A DNA stretch of 64,000 nucleotides from Cristatella mucedo (GCA_009760855.2 WPIO01000049.1:1590001-1654000); one strand, 5' to 3'; positions 30,801 through 42,604 are shown, counted from the first letter of the stretch. Numbers and translations are program-made. The notes: a model not told the origin generated them from the sequence alone.

Positions 30801-33800
30801 TATACTGGCTGATTCGAGTGTGGCCTGTCGATCTTGCCAGTCGGGGACAGGTGGCCTCCTGCACAGTGCAAGTACGCCACCTGCATCTTATCAGCCCTGC
30901 AAAACGCCGGGTATGAACCCGGTCGCTACTGTACGACTATCGCTCGCTCTTCCGTCGACAGGTTCGTCCGGTTCCTTAGCAAGGAAGATAGGGATCGGGC
31001 CGTTCGCACCGTGAACGGTCACATTGTCGAGGGCAGGAGAATTCGCGTCGAACCAGCGTCAAAACTGGAGCAGCCACTCTTCGGCAAGTGTAGCATCCGG
31101 TTTTGGTTGAGCATTCTCGGCTCCTTTCCCTTTTTTTTTTAGAATGGTCAACACTAACACCAAGAGTGGCGCACTTTAGCTCCTGTAGCTTTGGCCCCTG
31201 CACTCGACGCTCTGCCTCCCTTGGCCCGGCTGTAGATGCAGGCTGGCAACAAGAGGTACTCGGCGTCTCGCACCACAAAGTGGCCTGGACTTTGGCGGCT
31301 GGGAAGGCGGCGTCTCAGCGTGGCCTTGAACGACAGCGGCAAAAGGAGCAGGAGTGGCGGCTCAAACTCGTCGTGGATGCTTTTAGTGAGCAGCAGCAGC
31401 AGCAGCAGCAAAAGCAGCAGCAGCAGCACACTGCCGGATGATGATGGGGTACCAACCGTGCAGCCCCGGATGTTTGGCTCTTCCGAGTATAGGCGCTAGT
31501 TGCACCACGGCTCCAGCACCTGTCCCCCTATGGCTGCTCAGCGCTCGGATGGAAAACCTGGCTCGCTCGGGCAGCAGTAGTGCTCGGCGCTGCTGCCGTA
31601 GCGGACACGTCCATGAAAACTTCGCCCGGAAATAGGGGGGGGCCGGTTGCAGAAAGGGGCAGTCGTTGCAGATGAATTCGTCCCCACTGGCAGCAAGCAC
31701 GGCAAAAAGTGTCGCTTGGTGGTTTGCATTTCCACGTGTTTGCGGCTGCCTGAAAAAGAAGAGGCCTGACTCCGATCGAAGCCATTTAAATTTCTTGCCA
31801 ATTGTTGGGCCGATGCCGCCGGCAGTTGTGCCGGCATCAGCTTGCCAAGTCTGTTATCTCAAGCCATAGCAGTAGACTTTCTTTACAGCACATGTACACT
31901 GCCTATTAAAGTGTCGAGATTTAGTGCTCGAGGTCACGACGCAAATATATGATTATGATTATTATGATTATGATATGCCTCTCCGGAATGACCTGGCCCG
32001 CCAGGCATAGTGGTGCATAGCATCTGCGTGCACTGCATTGAGTCGCCAGCGAGTTGGAAGCTGCGTTCCTTGTTCTGCAGCTTCGATTCTAGGTAGGCAC
32101 AATGTCAAGGCCACCGAATGTATGGAGCTGCTGAAGAGGACTCCATACGGAGTCCTTGACTTTGATGAACCGCCGCCCAAGCCATCGGAGTCGCGCATCG
32201 ACCTCGATTTCTATCGAAGCCAACTCGAGAGGATGCGGTGGGTTTGCTGCTCTCACCTGTTGGTGACCGACGACTTTAGCTGAAGCAGGGTTATACAATT
32301 TGTCTGTAAGCATGCTCATAGTTGCTGCAAACGTCGTGGATTTTACACGAAACTCTATAGCATCGTCTCATGCACAGCAGCCCTTGAGCATACAGGAAAA
32401 CGACGATCGCGATTAATATCTTCACGTCAGAATACAAACAAAGGTGTATCTCAAGAGTTTTGAAGCTATCCCGTGTAAATTCTGCTGAGTGGATGTCTCT
32501 GGCCCCTGTGCCCAACTACTCGGTTGGTTCTGGTCTTGCTGACGAGCCGGGCCTCGAAGCCAGACCCACAGTGACCACTTGTAGCCTAGACGTGCGATTA
32601 TTTGCACATTACCTTGACTTTCATACTTTGGTCAATTAGAACTTTATAGGAAAGCACTGGCACACTTTGTGAGATAACAATATTGTTGGAAAAGTGTTAT
32701 GTAAGGCTTATCCCCCCCAAAAAAGGAAAACCAATGGTATGCAAAGTGTGGAGCAGCCGTTGGGGGATTTCCGTCTTCTCCTTTGCTTGGCCCAGCCAGC
32801 CTCTGCGACAGCTCTGCTTGGCGAGTGAGCGTATAAAGCCATGGAGACAGAGAAATAAACCTGCTCTTGCAGTTTGCCCTGCCCGACTAGGCAGCTTGGT
32901 CGAATTCGCTCGCCTCAGGATTGTTATTTTTATTTGCCGCCCACAACTTCTTGTCATTTTGACTTTGCGTCAGTCGTCATGGCAGGCTGCTTCTGCACTG
33001 CTTGGTGTTTGAGATCTAATGTTGAACAACTTCGGTAGGGGATTGAGTGAGAGGGGGTTTTCTCGTCTACCACCGACGGTGTGCCCACTGTCGGAGTGCC
33101 CGAACCTTCGTTTTTTTGTTTACTGCTCGAGGTATTAATAATAATAATAATAATTCACTTGATAAAGCGCCCTCAGAGAACTCAATCTCTGTCTAGGCGC
33201 TTTACATTTGCTGCAAAGGGAAATGCAATTGAATGGTGAGTAAAATCATGCTTGATAAACAAACAAAAATGAATAACATGGTTAGGGGTGACATGCACAG
33301 GGTCAGCATGCAAATGTGGTTAGTGGCAGCATACGCAGTGTCAGCACGCATAAGCACATCAAGGACGAATCACAGGCACTCACTAAATGCTGTCCTAAAT
33401 AGGTGTGTTTTTAAATTCTTTTTAAGTGTGGTCAGGTCAGGGGATGTTCTGACGCAGGTCGGGAGGGAGTTTCAGGCTTTGGGAGCATACGAACTAAATG
33501 CACGGTCTCCAAAGGATTTGAGGTTTGTACGAGGTATTTGTAGACTGTTGGATTCCGAAAAGCGGGTGGTACGATGCTTGGCCTGATGGGGTAGTATATC
33601 TGAGAGATAGGCTGGAGCCATAGAATGAAGTGACCTAAAAGTGAGCGACAAAGCCTTGAAGTCAATCTGTTGCTTGACTGGTAGCCAGTGCAGGTAATAA
33701 TAATAATAGTAATAATTCACTTGATAAAGTGCCCTTAGAGAAAAGTAAAATCATGCTTGAAAAACAAACAAAATGAATAATATGGTTAGGGGTGACATGC

Positions 33801-34684
33801 ACAGGGTCAGCATGCAAATGTGGTTAGTGGCAGCATGCACAGTGTCAGCACGCATAAGCACATGAAGGACGAATCATAGGGATCCACTAAATGCTGTCCT
33901 TACTAGGTGTGTTTTTAAGTTCTTTTTAAATGTGGTCAAGTCAGGGGATGTTGTGACGCAAGTCGGGAGGGAGTTCCAGGCTTTGGGAGGCATTCCACGT
34001 TGGTGTGTCGCCACCGCTCGGACTCGGTATTTATTATACTTACTCTTATTCCAGGGAGCAGGAGCGGCTGAGCAGAGCTGCTGCTCCTGCTGCATCAGCA
34101 CCAGCTCAGCAGCCGAATGGACCGGTGGCAGCGACACTGACCGTGACTGCCCAGCTGGACCAGCAGCGACCGTCTGAGCCAACCACGTCAGCCTACCAGT
34201 CTATCAGCTCCAGCGCTGGGGAACCGCAGAAGCAGCAGACGTTGCCGCAGTCAGCTGAGAGCCTCGGAGAAGCAGGCTGCAGTGGGGCAGTTACAGAAAG
34301 CCACGGCGGAAGGTTCTGGATGCCCGAAACCTGTCATCCAGAGGCCTGGAACCAGCTGCCAGGCGAAAGCCTGCTCACCCTGCCTCGTAAGCGATGGCGC
34401 CGTTTGAAGTGCACCATCAGCTCGGTCGTGGTTCACGGACGCAGCGGCAACGTCCGCAGTCGGTTGGGCCAGGATTTGGCCAAGCAGGGGACCAACCCTT
34501 GACCTTACCTTGTAAGCCAGCCAATCGTAAGAAGGCTGAGGGCGTGCGTCAGACCGTTCGGCTTGGTCTCGGCTTGCCAGCTGCCACATGTCTGTCGGCA
34601 GGCATCCCTGCCCATGCACGCACGGTGTCCTTCACCGAAGCATCGGCAGTAGTGGCACTCACCCGAAACCCTCAGCCTAACTAG
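27830..34684 (+). CDS. RRM gene A: N-terminal RNA recognition motif plus unrecognised C-terminal block
   Basis: The model is join 27830-27892, 27995-28080, 30962-31087, 31189-31385, 32093-32237, 34055-34386 and 34581-34684, about 350 aa. Residues about 10-85 form an RRM with RNP2-like AYIGNLS and RNP1 TYGFVRFL, followed by VNGHIVEGRRIRVEPA. Next come a charged helix (ERQRQKEQEWRLK), an ECMELLKRTPYGVLDFDEPP block, a SRIDLDFYRSQLERMREQ helix and an Ala/Gln/Pro/Ser-rich tail. RRMs bind single-stranded RNA, so an RNA-binding role is inferred. Nothing beyond the RRM matches a family I know. Gene B is a paralogue with a 63-nt first exon and mostly the same intron phases. If the intron after 34386 is not removed, translation stops instead at 34502. 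LINE and SINE copies occupy introns 2 and 5. Confidence 0.8.
27995..28080 (+). CDS. RRM gene A exon 2
   Basis: The exon encodes EQLREAFSAYDVTTVVIHP, then QDPPSQYTY: alpha-1, beta-2 and loop 3 of the RRM. The acceptor is tgctactag and the donor gtgagt, leaving in phase 2 inside RNP1. Confidence 0.85.
28380..29065. mobile_element. Three LINE family 1 ends clustered in intron 2 of RRM gene A
   Basis: 28380-28745 is plus strand (FSESNSLPIPRSNLKSFGDR, APKAWNSLPTCV). 28748-28960 is minus strand, joined tail to tail at the ATT repeats. 28975-29065 is a plus-strand tail. These look like separate insertions into each other. Confidence 0.85.
29262..29470 (+). mobile_element. SINE type 2
   Basis: Head gcccagtggtaaggtgctag, body ggcaattctttattgcccac and agctcttctgctgccg. 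It lies in intron 2 of gene A. Confidence 0.7.
29600..30930. other. Rest of RRM gene A intron 2
   Basis: No further exon or repeat was recognised. Confidence 0.45.
30962..31087 (+). CDS. RRM gene A exon 3
   Basis: It completes RNP1 (YGFVRF) and encodes SKEDRDRAVRTVNGHIVEG and RRIRVEPAS, the end of the RRM. The acceptor is tccgtcgacag. The donor is gtgtag, leaving in phase 2. The 2.9-kb intron before it holds three LINE pieces and one SINE. Confidence 0.85.
31189..31385 (+). CDS. RRM gene A exon 4
   Basis: The exon has 65 full codons between ctcctgtag and gtgagc, entering in phase 2 and leaving in phase 1. The 3' half (GLERQRQKEQEWRLKLVVDA) is a charged probable helix; the 5' half is poorly conserved with gene B. 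A CAG-repeat tract begins just after the donor and is intronic in this model. Confidence 0.65.
31390..31430. repeat. CAG-repeat tract just inside intron 4 of RRM gene A
   Basis: About 13 CAG/CAA triplets start 4 bases after the predicted GT. If the donor were not used, they would add a polyglutamine run ending in a stop after HTAG. Confidence 0.85.
32093..32237 (+). CDS. RRM gene A exon 5 (PYG block)
   Basis: The exon encodes RHNVKATECMELLKRTPYG, VLDFDEPPPKPSES and RIDLDFYRSQLERM. It enters in phase 1 and leaves in phase 2 at gtgggt, exactly as the matching exon of gene B does. The two exons align around N-x-x-A, (K/N)R-x-PYG(V/I), R-(I/L)-D and the helix ending QL. I do not recognise the domain. 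Confidence 0.8.
33135..33990 (-). mobile_element. Two nested LINE family 1 3' fragments in intron 5 of RRM gene A
   Basis: 33135-33695 and 33696-33990 each start (minus-strand 3' end) with ATT repeats and the hairpin or its remains. They encode APKAWNSLPTCV...NLKTHL-type ORF2 ends. The second stops abruptly about 65 bp before the exon 6 acceptor. Confidence 0.88.
34055..34386 (+). CDS. RRM gene A exon 6 (low-complexity tail)
   Basis: It starts EQERLSRAAAPAASAPAQQP after acceptor cttattccag, in the phase required by exon 5. The tail is rich in Ala, Gln, Pro and Ser. A gtaagc donor at 34387 gives phase 1, as in gene B. Without it the frame continues to a TGA ending at 34502. A LINE fragment ends only about 60 bp before the acceptor. 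Confidence 0.65.
34581..34684 (+). CDS. RRM gene A tentative exon 7 (stop codon)
   Basis: Two acceptors in the same frame are possible (gcttgccag before 34581, gtcggcag before 34601). The frame ends GIPAHARTVSFTEAS...ALTRNPQPN and TAG. It has the right phase, and its last residues faintly resemble the end of gene B (LT....P.stop). A SINE follows 6 bases after the stop. Confidence 0.4.
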
Positions 34685-34689
34685 ATAGA

Positions 34690-34865
34690 TCCTAGCTGAT
34701 TAAACAGCCTCTTTTGTCTAGCGACCTTTACGATGGCGAAGAGCCTTTTCGGCTATCGCCATCGCTTGCAGAGGTGATACAGGATCGCTCACCGCAGGAA
34801 TCGAACCCACGACCTCAGTCCCGAGGTCGTAAAAGCAACCGCCTTCACTTGTGTGCCATCCCGGC
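34690..34865 (-). mobile_element. SINE type 2 in the 3' flank of RRM gene A
   Basis: It begins with agctgattaaacagcctctt, carries gaatcgaacccacgacctc (reverse B-box) and ends at a gtgccatcccggctc head. Confidence 0.8.
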
Positions 34866-35424
34866 TCACCTTACAATTGTATCTAGCAGTATCACGCAGC
34901 TGCGCTGTTGCTTTGTGCAGCATCCTGGCGCTGGATAAATTGGTTGCTGCAATTTGGGCGTCTTTTTCTACAAAGACCTAGCGAGACTGCGATTTAGGTC
35001 CCACAATTGATCCGAAGAATTTCTTGTCTGATTCCGATTCGGCGAGGACGAAGGCCCAGCAGCCAGTCCATTTTTCCATCGAGCTTAAGCAACGGCGTTG
35101 CATTTTTTTAAGTCGACGAATCAATCCTGCCTCATTTATTGGCGGTTCTGCGCTATGAACTAAATATGAAGACCGGCAAAATATGCGCCTCGTCATTGAA
35201 GACCAAGTAAAAAGCACTTTGGCCGTCGAAGCTCTCTAGCTAGATCATCGCCTGGCCTTCCACCTCAGATACAGCCCAACCTCATTTAATTGTATAACCT
35301 GCCGTGACGTAACGTGATATAACGTGCCTGAGTTTACTTGTGCTCATCGAATCTTTACGTTTTTCTTGTTGCGATTGCTGACCTACATGCAGCATGTCTT
35401 ACAAAAGACGGGACCTACTATCGT

Positions 35425-35502
35425 ACATGTAAAGTTCCTAGAAAGAGATTGAGTTCTCTGAGGGTGCTACATGAAATGTATTATTATTATTATTATTATT
35501 GT
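35425..35502 (+). mobile_element. LINE family 1 3' tail
   Basis: It reads gtaaagttcctagaaagaga, ttgagttctctgagggtgc, then ATT repeats. Confidence 0.8.
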
Positions 35503-35639
35503 AACCAGCACGACCCACGTATTTGGGCTACATTTCCGGATCCTGGCAGTTCACCAGCTGTCTTTTTCTCACCCCTTCCAATTTTTGCAAGATTTTTAAT
35601 GTGGTAAATCTAAAGCAAAATTTGTTTCGAATACCATTT

Positions 35640-36380
35640 CTGTGGCCAGTTTTGAGCTCAACACTGAACAGCTATCGTCCTTCTACCGTTCAGCTCTTCT
35701 AATAGGTATGCTGTTGTCCGACCATCACCACGTGCTCGAAATTTAGGTGTCGTTTTAGACAGCGGTCTCAATTTTAAAAGCTTAATTCAGAAGACTGCTT
35801 CTACAGCTAGCCATCACGTCCGATCCCTATTCAAGATTCAAGTCCCAGAGGTTTGAGCACGTGTCTCCTTTGCTAAAAGAGCTAAGATGGATGCTGGTTG
35901 AGCAACAGATACAGAGGAAAGTTCTTACGCTGACCCACAAGGCCCACCATGGCTTGGCTCCTTCGTACCTATCTGAACTGCTGGATCAGTTTCCGCCTCT
36001 TTGCACCCTCTGGTCCTGTGTGGACAATAAATTAGCTGTTTGATTCCTCCGCTTAAAGGCCGTTGGCGACAGAAACTTTAGCTCTGCAGGTCCTAGACTG
36101 TGGAACTCACTTCCACAATTCTTACGCAACGACAACTACTATCCTGCTGCCGACTATGGCTCATTTTTTCCAGCGGTCCTGAGCTGCTACTCCCATGCTA
36201 CTCTCTACCTCCACTGCTCTCCTGACTCTGCTATGCTTCTCACTTTTTCTTTGTGGCGTGAGACGAAGTCAGTTGGCTACCGAATGCGTAACAAAAGCAA
36301 ATTTCTCCCGTGTAACACCCACATAGTCTTTATCGCTTTGTGGCGTTGCCGACGAAGATACATTACACATCGTTATGCCC
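35640..36380 (+). mobile_element. LINE family 2, decayed RT C-terminus
   Basis: It shows SPLLKELRWMLVEQQIQRKV, HHGLAPSYLSELL, GPRLWNSLPQFLRNDNYYPA and CSPDSAMLLTFSLWRETKS in neighbouring frames. Confidence 0.85.
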
Positions 36381-36399
36381 ACGTGCGATTTTCACTCGC

Positions 36400-37500
36400 C
36401 GTTGCTCCTGTCAAAGTAAATGGTGTGTGACTGTTACTTCTGTAATGCCCTGCAGTGTGTGCCTAATGGCCAATTGAGGTGATCTAACTAATCGGTTTCA
36501 CCCCTGTTTTAATGAGGCGCTTTTTCTGCTTGCTCGTCTGGAGCCTTTGACCTTTTGATCCTTCTCTCTTTGCCCCCTTTCACATGAGAGATGCATCATC
36601 GCTAGTGACTCAGCTGCAGCTCTAGCTACATAGCTCAAACTCAGGCGTGACTGACTCGGCTAAAGTCCTCTGATAGAGATAGTTATGTTGTTCTGTTATT
36701 TTATGATCTTGATTAACTTGTTCTTAATTTATCTTGACCGTTTGAGAGTTTGACCAAGGAAGTTTGATCGTGATAAGTTGTGTCTGCAGTAGATCAGACT
36801 TGTGTGCTATTAAGTTATCAACTAGAAGGGTTGTCAAAGCTGTTCTTTACACTACAAATGTAGGAAAAACAATGTTGTTGTCTTTTTCCCAAACCTGCTG
36901 ATTGGATCTCTGTTATTTTGTTATTAAAGCATTGGTCGTGCCAAGGTATGACTCGGTTGTTTCAGAGCAGACATGTAATAGATACCAAAAATCCAGATAT
37001 AATTCGATTTGCTATATTATGCAGTTCGTGTCTCCAGTTAGTAAGGTTCCCATAAACAGTTCTTTTGTAACCAGGATGGTGACTAACGTTAATGTAACCT
37101 ATTTCGGATGAGAAAACCCGACAGATTGTGGTTCTCGTAAATCAGAAAGAACTGCAAATAAATCAAAGTTGACATGCATTTACTCTGGTCACACAAAAGT
37201 GACCATTCAGAGGGTTCCAAAATAAGTAGGTGTAGTAGATTTTTGGCTTCTCTGTAAATCTCTTTTGCGAAGAAGCCCCCTAACGTAGTCCTTTATCATG
37301 TTTTCAATATCCTGTCCTTAGCAACGACGCTCTCAAAGTCCAGTGTATTGTAGTGAAAGCCCTAGCCCTGCTCCTCTGAGTGAGCGCCCATCCATTTTCT
37401 CCTTGAATTTGTCAAGATGAGCATCGAGAATGTGGATTTTGAAGGACATTCTTTGTCCTATTTTTGGCATAGTTCTTTATGAGAGCCATAATTACCTGCT
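36400..37500. other. Spacer, nothing recognised
   Basis: AT-rich sequence with no supported gene. Confidence 0.45.
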
Positions 37501-37509
37501 CATAGTTTT

Positions 37510-38130
37510 CAGCCATGTTATTTCCCAGGAAGCCACGAGCCACTGGAACGAAAGTGTTCCCAGCCTGTTCGACTTCTTAGCAAATTCATGGCACTGCGAT
37601 TTTCTTGTATCCGTTGTCCGACAAAGATATGAGCTTTGACCTTTACTTCCGAAACCTGTGGAAAGACATCTCGGAGGCACTTGAAAGCTGCTGACTTATT
37701 GTATAGAGCAGTGAGAACTGACTGCTTTATGAGGCCTAACTTGATGTGCAGTGGTGGCATCAGCACATTCTGAGGGTCTACCAGCCCACCAAATTCTTAT
37801 TTTAAAAACTTCACTTCTCTTCTCTTTCCTATACCGTCCTGTAAAGATTCCAGAATTATAAAATTAAGGAATGATACTTCACATATGACTTGATATTTCG
37901 TAATAAATTTTATCTCAAGAGCAGAAATTCTTAACCTGTTTACCTTCAAAAGTGCCCTTGTAGAGTTTCCTCGTGAAATTGGGGGCCATGACTTGTCTTG
38001 ATCCCCGACAGGAACTCCCCAGTATGGTTTGTAGACCTCACACATATCAAAAGGCTTTTGCGGAGTACTTTATCACTCCTTGTCTTGTTAAATTTTCCAC
38101 ACAGCAAAGTGCATCTGCTGGGTGCAAGCA
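37510..38130 (-). pseudogene. Decayed element-like coding sequence (LPPLHIKLGL type)
   Basis: The minus strand reads MPPLHIKLGLIKQSVLTALY, NKSAAFKCLRDVFPQVSEVK and VKAHIFVGQRIQE. Upstream fragments include VRSTNHTGEFLSGIKTSHGP. This text recalls a multicopy, transposon-linked protein seen in many invertebrate genomes (LPPLHIKLGL...F..L...FP..S..K...G.F.GPQIR). Frames are broken. Confidence 0.5.
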
Positions 38131-38139
38131 ATCTCTCAG

Positions 38140-40250
38140 TGCTACGTCAATCAACTGTAGGGGTTCACTATCCTTTTACTGTGAAATAAAATAAACTACA
38201 ATAATCGTGCACATGTGCGGTTATGCTTCACTGGAGACCACATTATAGTGTTATGCCTGCCTAACCTTCATTCATTCGGGTAGCAGCACACCGTGTACCG
38301 AATGTGCTAACCTGATGTATGCACCATGCCTAACAGCCAGAGCAGAGAGTTTCAAAATATTGTACTGACCGCAAATTTTTTGTGGACCGTGGCTATTTTC
38401 AATTTATTTTAGTCACTGGATTAGATCAAACACACCTTGTACCCAAGGACAAACAAAAAATTGAAATCCGTTACCCAGTGTTATTTTTTTGGGTGAAGTA
38501 GGGCTCTGCATTTTTCAATAGCTGGCTGGTAGGTTTGAAAATATAGAGCTCGAAGGTTGGCTGCCATATGACTTGATCTTGTAAGCAGTCAAGAGCTTGC
38601 GTGCTACGACAATGATGGTCACTGCGGCCTGCCTAAGAAGTCGCTGATACTTACATGTAATACTTTTCTGACCTGGGTAGTCTGCTGGATGATGTATGGC
38701 TGTCGCATTTTATTATTACCCATAGTGTGCTGATCGACCATATTAGTAGTCAGTGGTTGGAGGGCAACTGTAGCGAGTGCTTAGAGCTACAAAGCCGTAG
38801 GAGAAGAATTTAGCGTTGGGATTAGGCTAAGGGAATCCCAAATGACGAAACGACCTATGGAATAACAGTGTCTGTAGGGCACCGTCAAAATTTTGCAGAT
38901 TCTACCACAAACTGAACAAAATGTTAAGTTGATCCTAAATTAGATTCAAATGTAATACCCTCCTTCGTTGACTGTCCAAGAAGTTGTCGAAGCTTGGGCA
39001 GACCCTTTTAAAGTGGGTAACCTGACTTTTTAACAAGCACAGCCCGATAGAATCGGTCAAGTTTTTATTAGAAGATTTTTTCTCTCGTGCTGTCGAAGAG
39101 CAAACTCACGTTCTAGATATGTCTATCGTCTCACGAACGTTGCATGGGCAGGTTTGCTCCATCTATGTTGCTAGCTTTTAGATTCGGGACTGATAGCCAG
39201 CAACACAAGTTTGTCTTTAGGATCTACAATACTAGCTGCTCCCGGCAGCCTCCTCGGAGCAGTGGCATATAGATCCTTTGCCTCTTGAGCTGCTATGCTC
39301 TAAAACTCTTTCGCTCTGGACTCGGGTAGGTGAGTTCTTTGCAATCTTTCATCGACGGGCTTGAAGACTGATCTGTTCAGGGCTGCCTGTGTTCATGGCT
39401 TCCTAGGACTTGGCATCGCATTGCAGCAATTCAGAGCTAACTCGTGCAAAGCAGAAGTCGTAGCTGGTATGAGCAAAGCAAAATGTATAGTTTGCAACAA
39501 AGCCATACAAAACTCTCTATGGGCGAATTAGTTGGAAAAAGTATGTTGCTAATCGATGTCCTGCTGCGCTCATGATCTCTCCAAATTTAGTAGGAACTAG
39601 TAAAAAAAAGTAGCTTATTTCGTGCTATTCCTCATGTTAAAGGCCTCGGCAGCCGGGGTCTCCTCCAAGACAGTTGTGCATATTTTGTTTAAGGGATCCG
39701 TCCTGATCAAACCTTGGCTTCTTTGTCACCTTACATCACTGTAATGCTGTCTGAATTTACTTGACGGCCCATTAATTACACATTTCAATCAGTATCCTTT
39801 CTTTTAGCTGAGAGTCTGGCTGATGATGAAAGTTCGAGCTGTTCACAGCTGCTTATGGAACTTAAAAGCACGTACAGCACCTCTTCTCCTCAGTCGAGCA
39901 TCCTTTGCCCGTTCGACTTTGAGATAGCTTGTGTCCCGGAGGCAGCTTGGCGACATTTGGTCTTATAATGCCACAGATTGCATCTCGCTCTGCCTGTGCT
40001 GCACCGTAGCATACTTCGACACGGCACTCGTTCCCAGCCCAATCGTTTCTTTCGCAAATTATATTGCTTGCATGAATTCACTGTTGTCAGTCAGTGCCTA
40101 GCCATTTATTGTAGTCGCAAGGGGTCGAGGAAGACTTATGGCCGAGGCATCAGTGACGAGCCTGTTTTGTGGCCGAGGATCTCGTCCTGTGAGTCTGGAC
40201 TGATGCCTGTGTATATACAGCAATGCTGTGAGTAGTATCGCCATGCAAAT
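38140..40250. other. Spacer, nothing firmly recognised
   Basis: Short worn words at 39300-39420 (DGLKTDLFRAACVHGFLGLG) look like the end of another non-LTR ORF, but support is weak. Confidence 0.4.
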
Positions 40251-40254
40251 GACA

Positions 40255-40640
40255 GTTCATTAAGGATTTTGTGCTTTTTGTTATGGCATAGATTACTTAA
40301 TTCAGTTTATGATAAAAAACTACCTATTTTTGTATACCATCAAAGTGTGAGTATTATCTGGTTTATCGCAGGATTGTATGCTTTTTTGTTATGACTGATT
40401 ACTTAATAAAGTTAATAATTTAGCAATATACTCTGTGTACACCATCAAAGTTTGAGTATTATCTGACTTATCGCATGGTTTTTATGAGATGGCATAGATT
40501 ACCTAATTAAGGTAATATAATTTGGCAATCTCCTAAATTGAGTTTATATAATTTAGCAATCTCCTTCGTTTTGTGTGCACCAAGTTCGAGCATTATCTGG
40601 GTTGGTTGACAATCGGGTTTTCGTTATACCATCGAACGAA
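40255..40640. repeat. Degenerate minisatellite, about 100-bp unit
   Basis: The words accatcaaagt.tgagtattatctg and aat.tagcaat recur three or more times with indels. Confidence 0.7.
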
Positions 40641-40944
40641 TTTGAAAACCATAGGCTTAGACCTTAGATAATAGTTTACCCGTTGGTCAGCGATTGGCCA
40701 GCCTTGTCTTTTTGGTGACCCAGCAAACTGTTACTGGTGTGCCCTGGCCCATTAGAATCAATGTACCTTAAGTACCGGCGGCAGACTCATCTACAACTAT
40801 ATCCATGCAAGCGATAGAGAACGGCCATGACGCATAACCGAGAGATCACTTATTGCCTCACACCGACTGACCGGCTTGTCTAACCCAACAATATCCACTT
40901 GAGTCATTAGGGGCTTTTGACAGTGTGCATGGTGGGTGTGAATG

Positions 40945-41060
40945 AAAATGATAATAATAAATTTGTGCAGCGCCCTCGGATAACTCAATCTCTGTCTAGG
41001 CACCTTACAGAGGCTGTAAAGGAAGCACGATCAAATGGTTAGTAGTAACATGCAGCTAGC
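40945..41060 (-). mobile_element. LINE family 1 3' end
   Basis: ATT-type repeats, then gcgccctcggataactcaat and ctctgtctaggcacctta. Confidence 0.75.
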
Positions 41061-41640
41061 TAAACATGCGAGTAGGATTCAGCTTAGGTCAGTTTTCAGC
41101 GTACTTACAGGCTGCTTCACTTGGACCTGCACGGCTATAGTCTTAAAAGTCCATCTGGACCTGGCCAGCTATGGTAGCAAGTCACGAGTCAGCTTCGCAG
41201 AGGGCTGCTCACCTTAAATCCTGGCCTAAAGCACAAACGAAGTATCGATTCGCTAGGCCGACAGTAGAGTACTAGCTTTGATCAAGCAACGAGACAGGTG
41301 AACATTACTTATCGCTGCCAGTTGGCTCGTCGAAACTCTAAAACAGCTCTGTTAATGGGCTCTTAAAACCAATATCTAAATACTGCCACTGCACTTGTCA
41401 AGCTTTGAATGCAAAGCCCACTAAGGCATCTGGCTGAGTCGCACCTCTAGAGGTCATCTCTACTTATTGACGATTTATTGCATCCGGAACCTGTTACTCC
41501 ATACTTCAGAGCTCTATGGCACTCGACAATCCCTTAACATAAGCTCCTCGACAACCCCTTAACATACGCTCCTCGTCAGCCGTGAGTGATGCATCGATCC
41601 CTTTATTTAATCGACCAGCACCTGGCTACTCTGTGGTAGC

Positions 41641-41770
<130 letters not shown>

Positions 41771-42600
41771 ACTTGCTCATTCTACTAAGATGAAGGGAGC
41801 GAGGACCGAGAAGGGAAGATAATTCCTCGGTTATTCTTGATGGGCGAAACGCTGGCCTAGTCTGCCGATGTAAAGGAGCCTGATGTAAAGCCATTCGCCA
41901 ATATCTAGATGCCGGTCGCGAAATAATGAATTCATTGCTGGGTTCCCTCTGTAGATCGGTGGAACAAATCCAAGCAGTCCTTAAACTTGTTATTAAATGC
42001 TGTGGTTAATGGTATTCAGGTAGTAACGAGCTTCCTCGGTACTGATCAATTATTAAAGTACATGGATGTAAGTGTAGTCATTAGCTGGCATGATAAATAC
42101 AGGTATGTGAGCATATCTCTTCAAGAAAACATTTATCGCTCAGAATTATTTGTGTTGTCAAGTGTTAAGATTTTTAACATGCTTCTATGTCATTATGTTA
42201 TATGTACCAGTATAGTATTATATTATATTGGTATATTATGTATTATTATAGTCTATTATAATTAATATTATACCACCATCTTCCAAGCTCCAGCCACGTC
42301 CGTATGCTGGTCTTCTCGTATCAGATAGCTAGCATCGCTCGTTTGCTGAACCAGCAACGAGGCTTAGTGTACGATATTTAGCTACGATTAGTGCTGGTCT
42401 GTGATAAGTTAAGCATTCGGATCGATCTTGGTGGGAGTGCCAGTGGTGGGGGCGAGGTGGGCTGCAGAGCTGCTCCCCCTCCCCCAGTGGCTTTCCTTTG
42501 GATATAGTGCACCCAGAACTACACAAATCGTGAATCCCCAGTATTTGGTGCCCCCCCCTGATCCTTCGCCAAGGGGACGTATGCCCCCTGCCCCCTTCGT
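41771..42600. other. Spacer, nothing recognised
   Basis: No gene, RNA or repeat could be supported. Confidence 0.4.
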
Positions 42601-42604
42601 AAAA

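Noticed and set aside
31386-31441. Polyglutamine tail on RRM gene A
   Set aside because: A gtgagc donor before it gives exactly the phase needed to join exon 5, matching gene B. The polyQ frame stops at once.
34387-34502. Unspliced end of gene A (stop at 34502) as the main product
   Set aside because: Kept only as an alternative. The gtaagc donor gives the same phase as the corresponding junction in gene B.
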